Shown here piece after piece: positions 47,801 through 59,633 of a DNA stretch of 64,000 bases. Under the pieces are notes generated by a model, which saw only the letters and a list, made by a program, of their open reading frames with translations, made no database searches and was not told the DNA's origin. The translations under genes were made by a program, and so were the position numbers. Position 1 is the stretch's first letter. Every line of letters starts with the position of its first letter. Origin of the DNA: Phallusia mammillata (taxonomy: Eukaryota; Chordata; Ascidiacea; Phlebobranchia; Ascidiidae); assembly GCA_003260075.1 (NCBI GenBank), contig QLIY01000488.1, positions 1-64,000 of the forward strand, written 5' to 3'.

Positions 47801-50756
47801 CGTTGAAGCTCAGTTATAGCTTCGATCGTTTACGAGAGGCAAAGCAGAAAAAGGAGACCTCCAAGCCCAGTGAAGAAGATGGGCAGGTTTGCCCATTAAT
47901 TTATTGTTTGTAAATGACAGAAATCATAGGCGCCGAGTTTTACAAAACTGCAAGGTGGCGGATGTAAATTATGACGTCACTTTTTGTGTCGTCACTAATG
48001 CGTACAACCACACGAGCTCCAACTCAAAGCACAATAAACTTTCAGTAGAATGCAACGTTTGTCAAATTCTTAAAACGTTTAGAAAATGTTTCGTCAAGTT
48101 GTTGCTCTTGTATCAACTAAAATAACCATTTAATACAGTACAATCGCATTGTACGCAATAATGGCCATACATTCACTGCATAATTGTGTGTCAAAGCACT
48201 AACCAAAACAGGTTGCAGTTGCGACCCGTTTTATTGCTTTTATGCCAGCATGCTTGTTTAAAGGAAAACTATTCCCAAATTTCTTCAGATTTTACGATGT
48301 TTCGTACTATACCGCTACAAACAAATCAAACTATCCACGGTGGCCGCCACCGTGCTTTACAAACCCAAGGTGGCGGTGCCACCCCGCCACCGCCCACTCG
48401 GCGCCTATGACAGAAATCATAGTACACCAGGCCTGTTGAAGGCGCTATACCCAATCAGCCGGTCACCAGGCATTTCCACATGGCAAGGTATAAGCGAATA
48501 AAATCTAGCCTATAGGCTTTTACTGTGGTGAGCGCTCTCAACTACACAGACTTAGTGGTAGATACGAGTGTGTCGTGATCGCTGGTCTGCATGAACGCTT
48601 CTGGGCTGATCCCAGTGATGAATTTATGTTCATCTTAATTAAACAACAGAAACTAATTCAAGCCCTTTTGAGATAAGTTCATTGAAAACTATTATGTTTT
48701 TGGGCGAAACAAAAAAGTAGATGAAAAGCTAACGAATAAACGGAAATGTAAGTTCTTTTTGTAAACGTTAAAGCAAATTTAACTTAAAAGTGCTTGTGCT
48801 AGGACAGTTAACAAAACGAAGTTAAAAAACTGTCTTCACAATAGGTATCATTTGAAACGTAATTACATCATCATTCCGGTCAAACTTGTTCTCATAAAAT
48901 ATTATTAGGCCTGAACCGGGTTTTGGGCTGGAACTTTCGAGTTCGGGCACACATATGTACATCTACATAAGACTCACGCACTTGTACACTTATGTACATC
49001 CTTACACAACTGGTACGCTAAAATGTTAAATCCAAGGCAAAACCTTGAAATACATTTTTGACGCTCTTCCATTTTAAGCTTTTGTGACTTAGGCTGAAAT
49101 TGAAGCACTAAACCGAGAAGAGGAAACCAAAAAAACTGACCAATCCAATCAACAGAATCAAACAAAAGATGAATCACTTGATCTCAAAGCACTGGATGTG
49201 CACGGAATCGTTTACAAGTAAACTGTTGAAATGTGGTACCTTTGTGACTATTGACTATCATATATGCGTTTAGATATCATCCTGGACAAGGCCACGAGTT
49301 TACTAAGATTAACACAACACTTGAAAGCGAAGTAAAAGACACGGTAGGTGACAAATTAAAGATAATTATGTCCAGATGGTTTCAAACATGGTCCCCCACG
49401 GGTGCTGTGCTAGATTTCAAAAAATTAAAGGGTTGTGTTTTATTTTTTTTCGCGGTTTTATGTAGGATTCACAGACTTAATAGACATAACAGCAAATTTA
49501 CTATATAATCTCTGTTTAAATCTTCGGTTTTTACCTATAGCAGGGATGGCGAACCACTGACCCGCGGGTCAAAAAGTGACCCACCACAGGGGGGGGGGAC
49601 CTATAGTAATTTATCTTGCACTGTTTCATTAAATTTTAGTTCGTGCTACATAAACTCTCCAAAAGAAATAACTCGCTGTTTAAGTATTAAAATATAAAGT
49701 GCTGTTTGACAAGACACTACTGATTGTTATTTCAACTTGTGTATTTTAATAAAATTAATAACGTCTAAGTCTAAGGTAACTACAAAGAATCCTGAAGTTA
49801 CCTCCACTGATGTCACTGAGCCACAAGACACGGCCAAAGAACCACATGACGCGGCCAAAGAACCACAAGACGCGGCCAAAGAAACATCAGACGTGGCCAA
49901 AGAACCACAAGACGCGGCCAAAGAATCACCAGACGCGGCCAAGGGGGGGGGGTACACATGACGCGGCCAAACAACCACAAGACGCGGCCAAAGAATCACC
50001 AGACGCGGCCAAAGAAACATTAGACGTGGCCAAAGAAACCACCACAGACGATCAAAAGACCGACAGTGTCCCCAATGTTAAACCTATTTTGGCGTGTGTG
50101 GTGAAAAAATGGAAACCGAAGAAAAAGCCAATAATACCAAAGCCACCTGACAATGAACTTTTGGCCCCAGAGCAGAAATGTAGCGATTTCCTCACTTCGG
50201 ACAAATCACGTTCATTTATGGCTCAACCGAATGACCTTTCGACTTCGCCAAGCCAAACAGTAGTGGGCGCACAAGAGCGATTCTTCGAAAGCAACGTACC
50301 GGATGATTTTCCTTTACTTTGTTTGGCTGCTTTACGTGACTTCGTTGTACGGTCGGAGACAGTAATCACAAGTAAAACGTACGAGGTAGGAGATTAATTT
50401 ATTTCTGTTTGTGCGTTAAACATGGCTTTTTGAGGTGAAAAGTTTTTGTCATGCAATTCACAAAGTGATTCATGTGAAAAAGTACACAAAGTATTTCCAA
50501 CAAAAAGTGATAGTTAACTGGCTATTAACAATAGGGGAGCTCTAAAGAAGGGTATTGCAGTTCTTAGGAAATTTTGGGTTGCCTTTTTTATGCTCAGTAG
50601 CACAGTTAGGCACACAACGGCCAATCTATACTGAAGTTTAGTAATTTAGCAAAATTGACCGGCATTATTTGTTTTCTACAGAAAATCGAGAGTTTAACAG
50701 TGAACAGAACACCGCTTTGTTCATATGGAAGACGCGAGCAGAGCATCATAAGATAG
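41818..50756 (+). CDS. Unrecognised multi-exon protein of about 800 residues with heptad repeat
   Basis: Fourteen exons chain in phase: 41818-41953, 42342-42458, 43456-43582, 44077-44395, 44951-45064, 45585-45863, 46341-46528, 46606-46672, 47024-47124, 47717-47886, 49093-49217, 49274-49343, 49776-50385 and 50682-50756 (stop TAG). I do not recognise a domain. The N-terminal half is globular-looking (for example LLSTLMETYQKLEETGH and ERWWFKKRNYRNV). The middle is Lys/Ser-rich with Trp motifs (VDVWWKSV, FDWLLKSA). The penultimate exon has 7-residue KEPQDAA repeats. No signal peptide or membrane segment is seen, so a cytosolic or nuclear protein is likely. The first exon is unsolved: exon 41818 needs a phase-2 donor, and the nearest ATG exons (41361, 41493) do not fit cleanly. 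The gene is divergent from laminin and convergent with the hydroxylase at 51127. Confidence 0.7.
46735..46916. mobile_element. pogo/Tigger-like MITE copy in the unrecognised gene
   Basis: The right end GGATTAACCGAGGTTTGCTG followed by TA matches the family ends in the laminin introns. The left end (GACTCGGTTAAACC) is degenerate. Intronic, between exons 46606-46672 and 47024-47124. Confidence 0.5.
47928..48406. mobile_element. MITE with perfect 11-bp TIRs and 14-bp target duplication
   Basis: The ends AGGCGCCGAGT and ACTCGGCGCCT are exact inverted complements. The element is flanked by perfect copies of ATGACAGAAATCAT (47914-47927 and 48407-48420). The subterminal parts are GC-rich (GGTGGCGG on both sides), while the middle is AT-rich and non-coding. 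It lies in the intron between exons 47717-47886 and 49093-49217 of the unrecognised gene. The 14-bp duplication is longer than for hAT, Tc1 or piggyBac elements, so I leave the superfamily open. Confidence 0.7.
49826..50040 (+). repeat. Coding 21-bp (7-residue) tandem repeat, interrupted by an assembly joint
   Basis: Units read K-E-P-Q-D-A-A, with variants such as KETSDVA and KESPDAA, inside the 49776-50385 exon. Their spacing is 21 bp. A poly-G run at 49943-49951 splits the array into two overlapping copies and shifts the frame, so the number of repeat units in the genome cannot be read from this window. Confidence 0.75.
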
Positions 50757-51126
50757 TCATGTACAGGCAAAAGGAAAGGATTTAAACAAAACAAAATACA
50801 CTCAGTTCGTTGATTACGTTTAGTGTTTTACATGAGTGGACCCAGAATTGTCCGAAATCCACAGGAAAAGTGTCATATAGGCTAGTACAAGATGTATTTC
50901 AAAATGCATTAAAAAGACCAAAAATCTAGACACGTACAGTGGATTAGGTAAACTGAAACTACGCCTAACATGATATTATACTGTTAAAACTGGCAGTGTT
51001 AAAAAAGTGACAATCTTCTTACAAATGTCAAAACAAGCAATATGCTATGGATGTAAATTATGTTGTAAAGTATACAGATGATAGTTTTACAAATTTCAAA
51101 AGCAGCCATCATGCAACGTACGGGTG

Positions 51127-53933
51127 TTATCGTTGTTTTCGGCCATTTTCGGCAGGTATAAGTTTTCTTATAGGCGTTAAGCTGTAAAAAACTTTGTTGC
51201 GTTGAGACTGAACACTTTTGGCGAACTTCATGTTCGTGCCGTGAAGGTGGTCAAGAATTCCACTGAATCCGTAACATTGGTTAATACTAAAAAAGAGAAG
51301 TTAAGGTTTAATGAAATAACACACCAAATCAGGGAAACATGTATATGGAATTGATGTGTGTTGACCCTAATAATACCTTTCGTATGCTCACACCGTTCGT
51401 TCGGTTATAAGAATGATCTCTTTCATTTTTTTTAATTGACGTTATAATCATGAAAATACTTTCCGTCGTATTTTTCACTACAATACTTTATTTAAGTGAT
51501 AAAATTTGCAGTTATTATAGTGTATTTTGCCAATCATGCTTACAATTGCAAACTTAACATTTATCATGCGTTGTAATGAGCGAACCAATAAATATTGGGA
51601 CTAGGTGGTGGGAAAAATATACACCAAGTTCTCAAGCAATTTTTTGGGGGGCTTGTGCCTCTCCTTACAAAATGTGCGCCTGTATGATTTGTTCTCATAC
51701 GTTGTGCAATGTACATGCTTTTTCTCTCCCCCAATGTATATGTTACAGTGAAATTTATCATCGCTGCGACATGTCTGTTACAGCAAAATTATTACTTACT
51801 ATACGTGGTGGTAATCGTGACTTTCTGGTGACGGCATCCCGGGAAAGTGATAGCCGCTGTGCGCGTGGACAGTATTAAGCGTTGCCATGGCAATCCACAC
51901 GCACGTCGTGAACACGTGACACCGGACGATCGTGGGAGCGATGACCACTGTCAGTATATTCACCATCTAAATACATAAGAAAACCTGCTAAGCAACACTA
52001 CACTTTGTCGGAAGAATCGATACTGGCAGAGGCACAAACACTCGTGTTGTATGAAGGAAAAAGTTTGTGTGGTGTTCGACGTGTAACGACGATAAAAAAA
52101 TCGCTAGTTTAACACTATGATGAAAAATAGGCTTTACTTTTATGAATGCAGATGTCCAATATCATCAGTTTAAACGTTTTATCGTGATTTGCTTCAGTCT
52201 TGTTGTTACGTGACTCAAAGTTAGGTCGAAAACAATTGTCGATAAATTGAAGGCTCAAATCGTCTAGTAACGTGCGATTAAAAGATAGGCCCACAGAATT
52301 TTTCTAGCTTTGCTTACAATATCTTCCAGTGGATGAGCGTAGAGAGCGGAAACTGCGATCGGCGCTTTCCACTCGTGATGAACTTTATGAATGTGCTTGT
52401 ACAGAAAAGGAATATGCAAAAGTCTGAAAAAGTTTGATAAAAACTTTGAAAAGGGTATAGGCTTCCAACAACAAAAAAAGCTTGTTTAAAAAAAAAAATT
52501 GGGGATCTAGAATACATGCTATAATGTCAGATATTGTTACAAAATAAGCGTAACTGCAGGATAACTTACTATCTTGTATATATTATGCCGTACAACTTTA
52601 TGTAAGTTACTTTTAAAACTTGCCTGTGCACATAATAAAACATTATTTCCTCCAAAACCACACATCCCAACAGCTGTGCGACCAAGTTTAACAAGTTTGG
52701 TAGTTGTTCAGTAAAGGGCAGATCTCTCCAACAAAATACGGGAAAATACAAGAATACCACCAGAGCAACCAACACATTATTTGGTATGACAACCCGCAGG
52801 CATTTCCACAAGTCTTCCTTTGAAAGCTGTAAAAGCGCAAAGTTACTTTTAATGATTCACTTTTGCAAGTATTTTTGTATTTTTGTTGAAGTAAATCCAA
52901 AAACCATTGTTCCAGCAACAATAGAAAATAATGGCATACTGTTAAGACATTTTAAAAGCGTGCTGCAAACTAAACTTACTGGTTGGTTTCTGTCGGTCTG
53001 GATTTTGTATTTTGTCAATGCGAGGGGCTTTCCCGTTAGGTCCAGGACAAGATAGAAACAACTTGGAATCCAGTAACACAGAAAGTAAACAGTCAAGAAA
53101 ACTGCAAGCAAAAACCAATAAGTGTGTCATTCTATTTCATTTCGTTTCACAATAAAAACTTGTCATTCACGAAACGTACCAAAAATATTGTAAAAAAATA
53201 TTATCTGCCCAAGGCAAAAGATAAAATATCATTTTGTTATTTTGCGCATGCAACTAATGCGACGAAACAGAACTCATATATAATGTACATCAAGTAACCG
53301 GATATCATGACGTGGATCCTAATTCTTTACTGAAGCTGCAAGCAGTAAATTTTAATGAGAAATCTAGACTTACTCACGTTGATAGTACATGGCGAATTGT
53401 GTGGTTCCGAAAATACTGAGGGTTTTCAGCCAAAGGCTTTCAAAGAAAGAACCAATCCACGCCAATGCAGCTTGCAGCAAACTAAATGCAGCAATTTATT
53501 ACATAACAAAAAAGTGTTTTCCAAAAATGTTTATTGCCATCATTACAATATTTACGAGGAAAAGAGTTTCTTGCTGTGTTTGTAAACTTACTTGCTTTGC
53601 ACTTTTTGTGAACCAGCAGCTATCAGCAAAACACTGACTGCTATCATACCCTTCCACTGCATGTTCGACATTCCAAGTATATCCTGTCATGAAATGTTTC
53701 ATTAAACTGTTCTAATTTGAGCCTAAAAGTTTAAAATTTATTAAGGTAGGCCTACTAGATAATTAAAAACAGTCAACTAAAATTAAAAAAATTAAAAAGC
53801 GGGTCTAGTCGCTTTTTTCGAACTCTGTAATACCATTACTTTGAAACAGTTTTTTATTGTTAGCTTTTGTTTGGTCAGTTTTATTCTTCATCTACAAACA
53901 CACCAAAAGTACTATAAATTTACCTACCTTCAT
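51127..53933 (-). CDS. FAXDC2: FAXDC2-like fatty acid/sterol hydroxylase (paralogue 1)
   Basis: Eight exons: 53928-53933 (Met-Lys), 53592-53683, 53378-53481, 52980-53101, 52624-52826, 52318-52423, 51800-51966 and 51127-51286 (TAA). They total 960 nt, 319 residues. The family are ER membrane di-iron oxidases of the sterol desaturase/fatty acid hydroxylase superfamily. The histidine boxes are intact: HRLLH, HKVHHEW, and HSGYHFP followed by HDYHH. Hydrophobic segments lie in exons 2, 4 and 5. The exon 52624-52826 ends CACAG|GCAAGT, a GC-AG intron. All six internal exons have exactly the same lengths (92, 104, 122, 203, 106, 167) as the paralogue at 55971. The first exon is only six coding bases and is the least certain part. 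Substrate is not shown by the sequence. Confidence 0.87.
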
Positions 53934-55970
53934 CGTGTTGCTGCACTTTCAACACCCAAACTACACTAAAATATCGCATCCATGAGACATTTCCGATCAC
54001 GACCTGTCGTTTCTATCATTAAAAAAATGCCTTGCAGAGCATATGGCCGTTGTTGTTTACAGTTCTAAACCCTGTTTTGTTCAATATTTGTCAACAGCTT
54101 TTAAGCCCATCTCCTTTTTACTTATATTGTCAAATGTTCAACGTTCATGCGCTGCGATTCCTAACAAAGTTTCATCGCCATAAAAATTGGCAAAAGAATA
54201 ACGATTGTTTTTTTGCCGAGCGTATTCTGTTTTGCGTTTGAAATAGCCTATAACGCCTTAAAATTTATTATACTTTTGACTGTGAACATTGCTACTGGGA
54301 TCACCCCCGAAGGTCTAAGCGTTTATAAAGACCAGCGATAACGACGCATCGGGCAATAGGTCCTGTAAATGTAAATCACAATTTACCGGGGGCTACACCT
54401 GCTGGGTTGTCAACGGACTTGAAAAGTAATTTGATCATAAACATTACTGCCAGAGTACTGGTGTATATAGAATACATCGTTCAGACGTTTCGACATGCAA
54501 TCTCTGTTGTCATCATCAATGCAGGTTGTCAATCAAGCTGTAGAACACGGTATATAAAGCACTTATACCGAACGTTGTGCAACAATAAACAAAAAGTAAA
54601 CACTACGCAAATCAAAATTCTTATCAAAACAATCTGGCTTACCACAGTTTACACAAAACTAAGAAAACCACAAAACTAAACATTTTAATTGCGATCAAGA
54701 CAGACAATTACAACAATCTACAACGATTTATCATGTGTAGTTACGAATTAAGTTGAGCGCTCAGTGAGTTAACACAGCTACGAAAAACTTATAATGTGAA
54801 CCATAAACAAGACTTGCTTGGTTTTATGCGATTAGCTTTGAGGTATATCGATGCATAGCCTTCATATAGAATCTTTGTAGCAGGATATTACGTTTGCTTC
54901 ATAAGGAAAGGTTGTTGCTCAAATGTTTAAAGCGAGTTTAAAGTGTGCCCATAAAATAATTAACTTTTAAAGCGACCACTTTTTCAATTACGCAGTTGGT
55001 GACATAAAAACAAGACTTCAGTGGCGTTATTTACGCTCAAGGTATCGCATGATTTAGTAAAGTTTCGAGATAATATTGTATCATATAGTGCAGGGGTGCC
55101 CAACCTGTCGATCGCGATCGACTGGTCCATCTCGGACTGATTTTAAGTCGATCGCGAGGGTTGCAGAAAGGGGGGGGGGAAAATACAGTGTACAGTGTAC
55201 ATAGATGACTTTATTGTGTGAATTAATCATCATAAGGATATGTTAATAAGTTCTTAAGTAGGCGCTTTGTTACGTTACAATAGTAATAGTTGCAGTAGTA
55301 ATTGTTATTTTGTTCTGGTACTCGCTATGTCTTTGCTAATTTGTATTGGAATGGTAGATCTCGAGAGTTGGACTACCCCAAAAGTCAATCTTGAGTCAAA
55401 AAAAGGTTGGGAACTCCTGATATAGTGGCTTGCGGAAAACTCGTGAAAAGCCTTTTTGCTTGTTTGAAACATTTGTCTTGTAGGCTAATTAGAAAAAACG
55501 CATTAAAACAAAATATGCTATCACGAAATACGCCATGATTACCATTTTTACATGTTATATTGTTACGACTGCTGTAACCTCATAGCTGCTCACATATGAC
55601 TAGATACGATGGTGTTGCTCATTTTTACGTAAGCAGATTACAACTGCTGTTGTTGCAGCTGCACCCCGTACGTTTATTTAATGACAAATATGTTTCTGAT
55701 ATGTTTTCTGTAACATGCACATGCAAGCGACTTTGACCGGACTTTCAACGTGACCATGGCAACGTAGAACCGCCCCCACGTTCTGCTAATGGAAACTGTA
55801 GGCGTAATCTGATGTGCAGCGATGCGTGGGTTTCGTCACGATCAAAACAAATTGTTCGGTTCGCTCCCTTTGTCTGAGTTGCATAGGGTACAAAGTACAT
55901 TGCTTGCACGTTTGGTGTAACCGTTTTAGTTATTACTTGTTAGGTAATTGGTGTGTATGCAGTGGCTAAA
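53934..55970. promoter_or_regulatory. Intergenic region between divergent hydroxylase genes
   Basis: About 2 kb separates the two start codons and presumably holds both promoters. It includes a hAT-type element (55091-55419) with a poly-G joint inside it. No TATA box or other core element stands out, and no coding exon was found. Confidence 0.4.
55091..55419. mobile_element. Non-autonomous hAT-type DNA transposon with perfect 8-bp TSD
   Basis: The left end CAGGGGTGCCCAACC is matched by the right end GGTTGGGAACTCCTG as an imperfect inverted repeat. The 8-bp target duplication ATATAGTG is perfect (55083-55090 and 55420-55427). Eight-base duplications and CAG..CTG ends are hallmarks of hAT elements. 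No transposase frame is present. A poly-G run at about 55170 marks an assembly joint inside the element, so its real internal sequence may be longer. Confidence 0.8.
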
Positions 55971-58900
55971 ATGGATTTGGCTCAAATCAAGACCAGGGTA
56001 AGGTTTAACTTTGGTCATGCAATACCATTATTATGCATTTTTTTGTCTTCAAGTTTATAGGATACCGTTGTGCTTACCCTTGCTTAAACCAGGTCGTAGT
56101 TTGCGTTTTTACTAGAAATTACCTTTGTTGCATACTTGTGCTATTAAGTTTATAGAGCTCTTTCTGGAAAATGTATTTATTTGCTCTGAAAAATACATTT
56201 GCCAGGCAAGCTCTATAAACTTGATATTATGCCTGACAGCAATAGCTTATACATGTGTTAGTTGTTTTTTGTGAGATGCATCTATGTCCAGGGCAAATAT
56301 TTTAAATGTGTCCTGTTGATTTCTTTACATTTTTACGAAATCAACACTTTTTTGCAGCTTGTAAGCTTCTATTCAAGTATTCAAAAGGCAGTGTTTATTA
56401 TCGGTGGTTCCATAATTGTGCTAGCTGCAGCAAGGAACTCACTCACATGGTATGTATTTTTGTTTTCAATGTGGTCAAACAGCACAACAAAACAAAAGAT
56501 TACCAACCTATTCATGTTTAGTAAATTGTTTGTACACAGACACAATTTGTGAGCATGACGATTAATGAAACCAAATTGACTTGAGAAATAGTTTTAGATC
56601 TACAAAACTTTTCATGGACTAATTTAGCAACCTCGGCCTGCGAAAATACTGCTCTAGAACAAAAATGTGTTAATACAGAAGTATTTCTTTAATGTTTGCT
56701 TGACATATTTATTTAAACTTTTGCTTTAGGCATTTAACACGTTTGTGGGGGCTATCTCATGACTTCTGGCAGGAATCATGGTGGAAAGTTATGAACATGT
56801 GTGGAAATGATGATGCCACAATAGCCATTATAGGTACATAATAGTTTGGAAAAAGATAATAATATTTATAAATTTTGTTTACTATCTGTAAAGTAAATAT
56901 TGGTTTCGTTTTTTTTATGACACTTCAGTTATATGGAGTTTATTTTTGTTTTTATTTCAGTCTGTACTTTTATTTTGTTGTGTTTAGGAACAAATATTGC
57001 ATCAATTTCCATCTTTTGGGGTTTCAATGCATTCCTGATATACATAGATGTAACTGGAAAGCCTGTATTCTTGCAAAAATACAAAATACAAGAAGAAAAA
57101 CAAGTCCCTGTAAGTCATCCTCAAATCTGCAAATAGAAATATATTTAACCTTATGTAAGAAGTAGGTCATAAACACATTGTTGTACAACTTGTTCAGTGC
57201 TAAGAAATTAAAAATTTAGAAAAATAAACAATCTTCTCTTTGTTTTTTGCAGGTGGACAGGGCGAAGCTTTTGCGGTGTATAAAAGTTGTAATCTTTAAC
57301 CAGTTCCTCAGTTTCGTTTTAACTGCTTTGTTTTATCCACTCTTTAAATGGAGAGGAATGTCAACTGGTCTTGATCTACCAACCTTTCAAGCGGTATTGT
57401 TCCAGCTTGGTGGTTTCATTCTAGTTGAAGAAGTGCTTTTCTACTACTGCCATAGGTGAGTTATGTAACTATGCAGATTTTTTTTTACTTTAAAAAAATA
57501 CATGTGCAAAATAAGGACTACATATTATTACCTTTTAATTATAATAAACTGCATTTGGATGTGGAGCTTTCTTTAAAATCATGAAACTCTGCAGTATGTA
57601 CTGTGTTTACCTGGCATGTCACCCAATAAATGTCAGTTGATTTGTTATTTGAGTATTAATCCATAAACTAATAATGCATCACAACTAAGTCACTAATATT
57701 GTGGCAATGTTTTGCTTTTCAGACTTTTGCATCATCCAAGAATCTATAAACATGTTCATAAAATGCACCACGAATGGACTGCGCCTATTGGTATTGTGGG
57801 AATTTATGCTCATCCCATAGAACACATAGTAAGTTGTCCGAAAAAACTCTTTTTCTTTTTTTAAGTGTATAACCGTTGTGTCCTTTACAAAATCTGTTTA
57901 CAGCACCATTCTGGTATAAGTAATGTCTCAGTGATTGACTGATATTTGTAGGTACACATGATAAAAACAGGAAACAGTTATGTCATATGCCCTACATCGT
58001 TTAATGTCGCACATGTGATTGTGTTGTAAGCACTGGCTGTTGTTTAATGAACACTTGTTTAATGAAAGACTATTCTTACAGTTCTCCAATGTAATCCCAG
58101 TATTTACCGGCCCTCTACTCTTTGGTTCCCATTTTGCAACTTTGTGGTTGTGGACTGTCATAGCACTTGTAAATACCTCCAACTCTCACAGTGGGTATCA
58201 TTTTCCAGCTTTTCCATCTGCAGAACAACATGATTATCACCACTTAAAGTAAGTTATCTATTAATACAACTTACCCAATGATGTTTGTAGCCTTTTGTGT
58301 AGATCCAGATATATATGATTATATCAATGCAATAGCAAGATCATAAAATATGTTGCAAATTTTTTTTTGGGGGGGGGTAAAGTTTTTTTTTTGTAATGCA
58401 CTGATAAATAAATATCAATTTGTATTGTGTTTATAAATGCTGTTTAAAGTTGCTCATAACATTTGTATAATTGACAAACCAGTTGACACAGAAATTTTGG
58501 TAGACATTGAATTTTAGCAAAAGGTAAAGCTGTCAAAAAATTTGTTTAAGAATACTATGCAACATAATTCACAGTTTGAAATATTATCTGAAATATATAG
58601 CAGAAAAAAGCATAAATATTGGTAAAAAGGATATTATTTCTACTTGCGTAACTTGAAATGCACTGTTATCTCATTGAACCAAGTGGTAAATAGAATACTT
58701 GTCAATGTTTTGAAACCGACATATTTCCCTGAAGTTCAGCATCATATGGCCATCACTGCTGCTTTCACAACATACACTTCCTTCCGTATTTTGCACAAGG
58801 TTAATGCACAAAACCTTTCTTGTAATAATATGAATCACAGTACTATAGTAAAACTCACGAAATATATTTGACGAAGTAAAATTTGTGTAAAATAATTTTG

Positions 58901-59633
58901 TTGTGTTATTCAAATAGAATCCATACATAATAGATTTTTCTAGCCTACGCCTTGCCATATTGTGGTGAATGCTTGGTGGGGGGGGGGGAGGCGCCTTCAA
59001 TGGGCCTGGTGTACTGTGATGTAGATACATAATACACATATTTATAAAACATACATATAGTAGTTGACAAAGGAATGCATTTAAAGTAAAAAACAATTGA
59101 ACTTGACTGATTGGGTTTCATGCAAGTTGCCTCTTGTTAGTTGTCACACAGACAAAATCAGTCATGCATCAGTCAATCAGGCATAAATAAAAAATAACTG
59201 CTAATCTCAGACAAATTTGAGTAAGCTGCCGATAGTTCACACTGTTTGAAACAAAAAGGCCTGAACTTAATGTTAACAATTATTGACCTTATTGACTGCA
59301 GATCACACCATGTAGAAAATACAAGCACTAGTATTAATGAAATAAAATACAAAATTTTACCACTTTACCACCATAAAATTGCAGCGTATTATAATCAGTA
59401 TATGTTTTGCAAGCGTGCAGTCACAATGACGTCATAATTCGCTACAACGCAATATTTTTTGCAGATTCAATCAGTGTTACGGGGTTCTTGGCATTTTGGA
59501 CAGACTTCATAACACGGACGGAAATTTTAGGGCCAGCAAAAATTACCAGCGTCATATCATGCATTTTAGCTTAGAGCCAGTGAAACAATCTTTTCCGGAC
59601 GAGGTTCCACCAAAAGCCGGAAAGTCATCATAA
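55971..59633 (+). CDS. FAXDC2: FAXDC2-like fatty acid/sterol hydroxylase (paralogue 2)
   Basis: Eight exons: 55971-55997, 56358-56449, 56730-56833, 56988-57109, 57253-57455, 57723-57828, 58082-58248 and 59465-59633 (TAA), 990 nt in total, 329 residues. The catalytic histidine boxes read HRLLHH, HKMHHEW, then HSGYHFP with HDYHH, all intact. Motifs DVTGKPVFLQKYKIQ and EEVLFYYCHR are typical of the family. Predicted membrane helices lie in exons 2, 4, 5 and 7. All introns are GT-AG. The gene is head-to-head with the paralogue at 51127-53933, with about 2 kb between starts. An intronic poly-G joint occurs in the last intron at about 58978. Confidence 0.92.
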
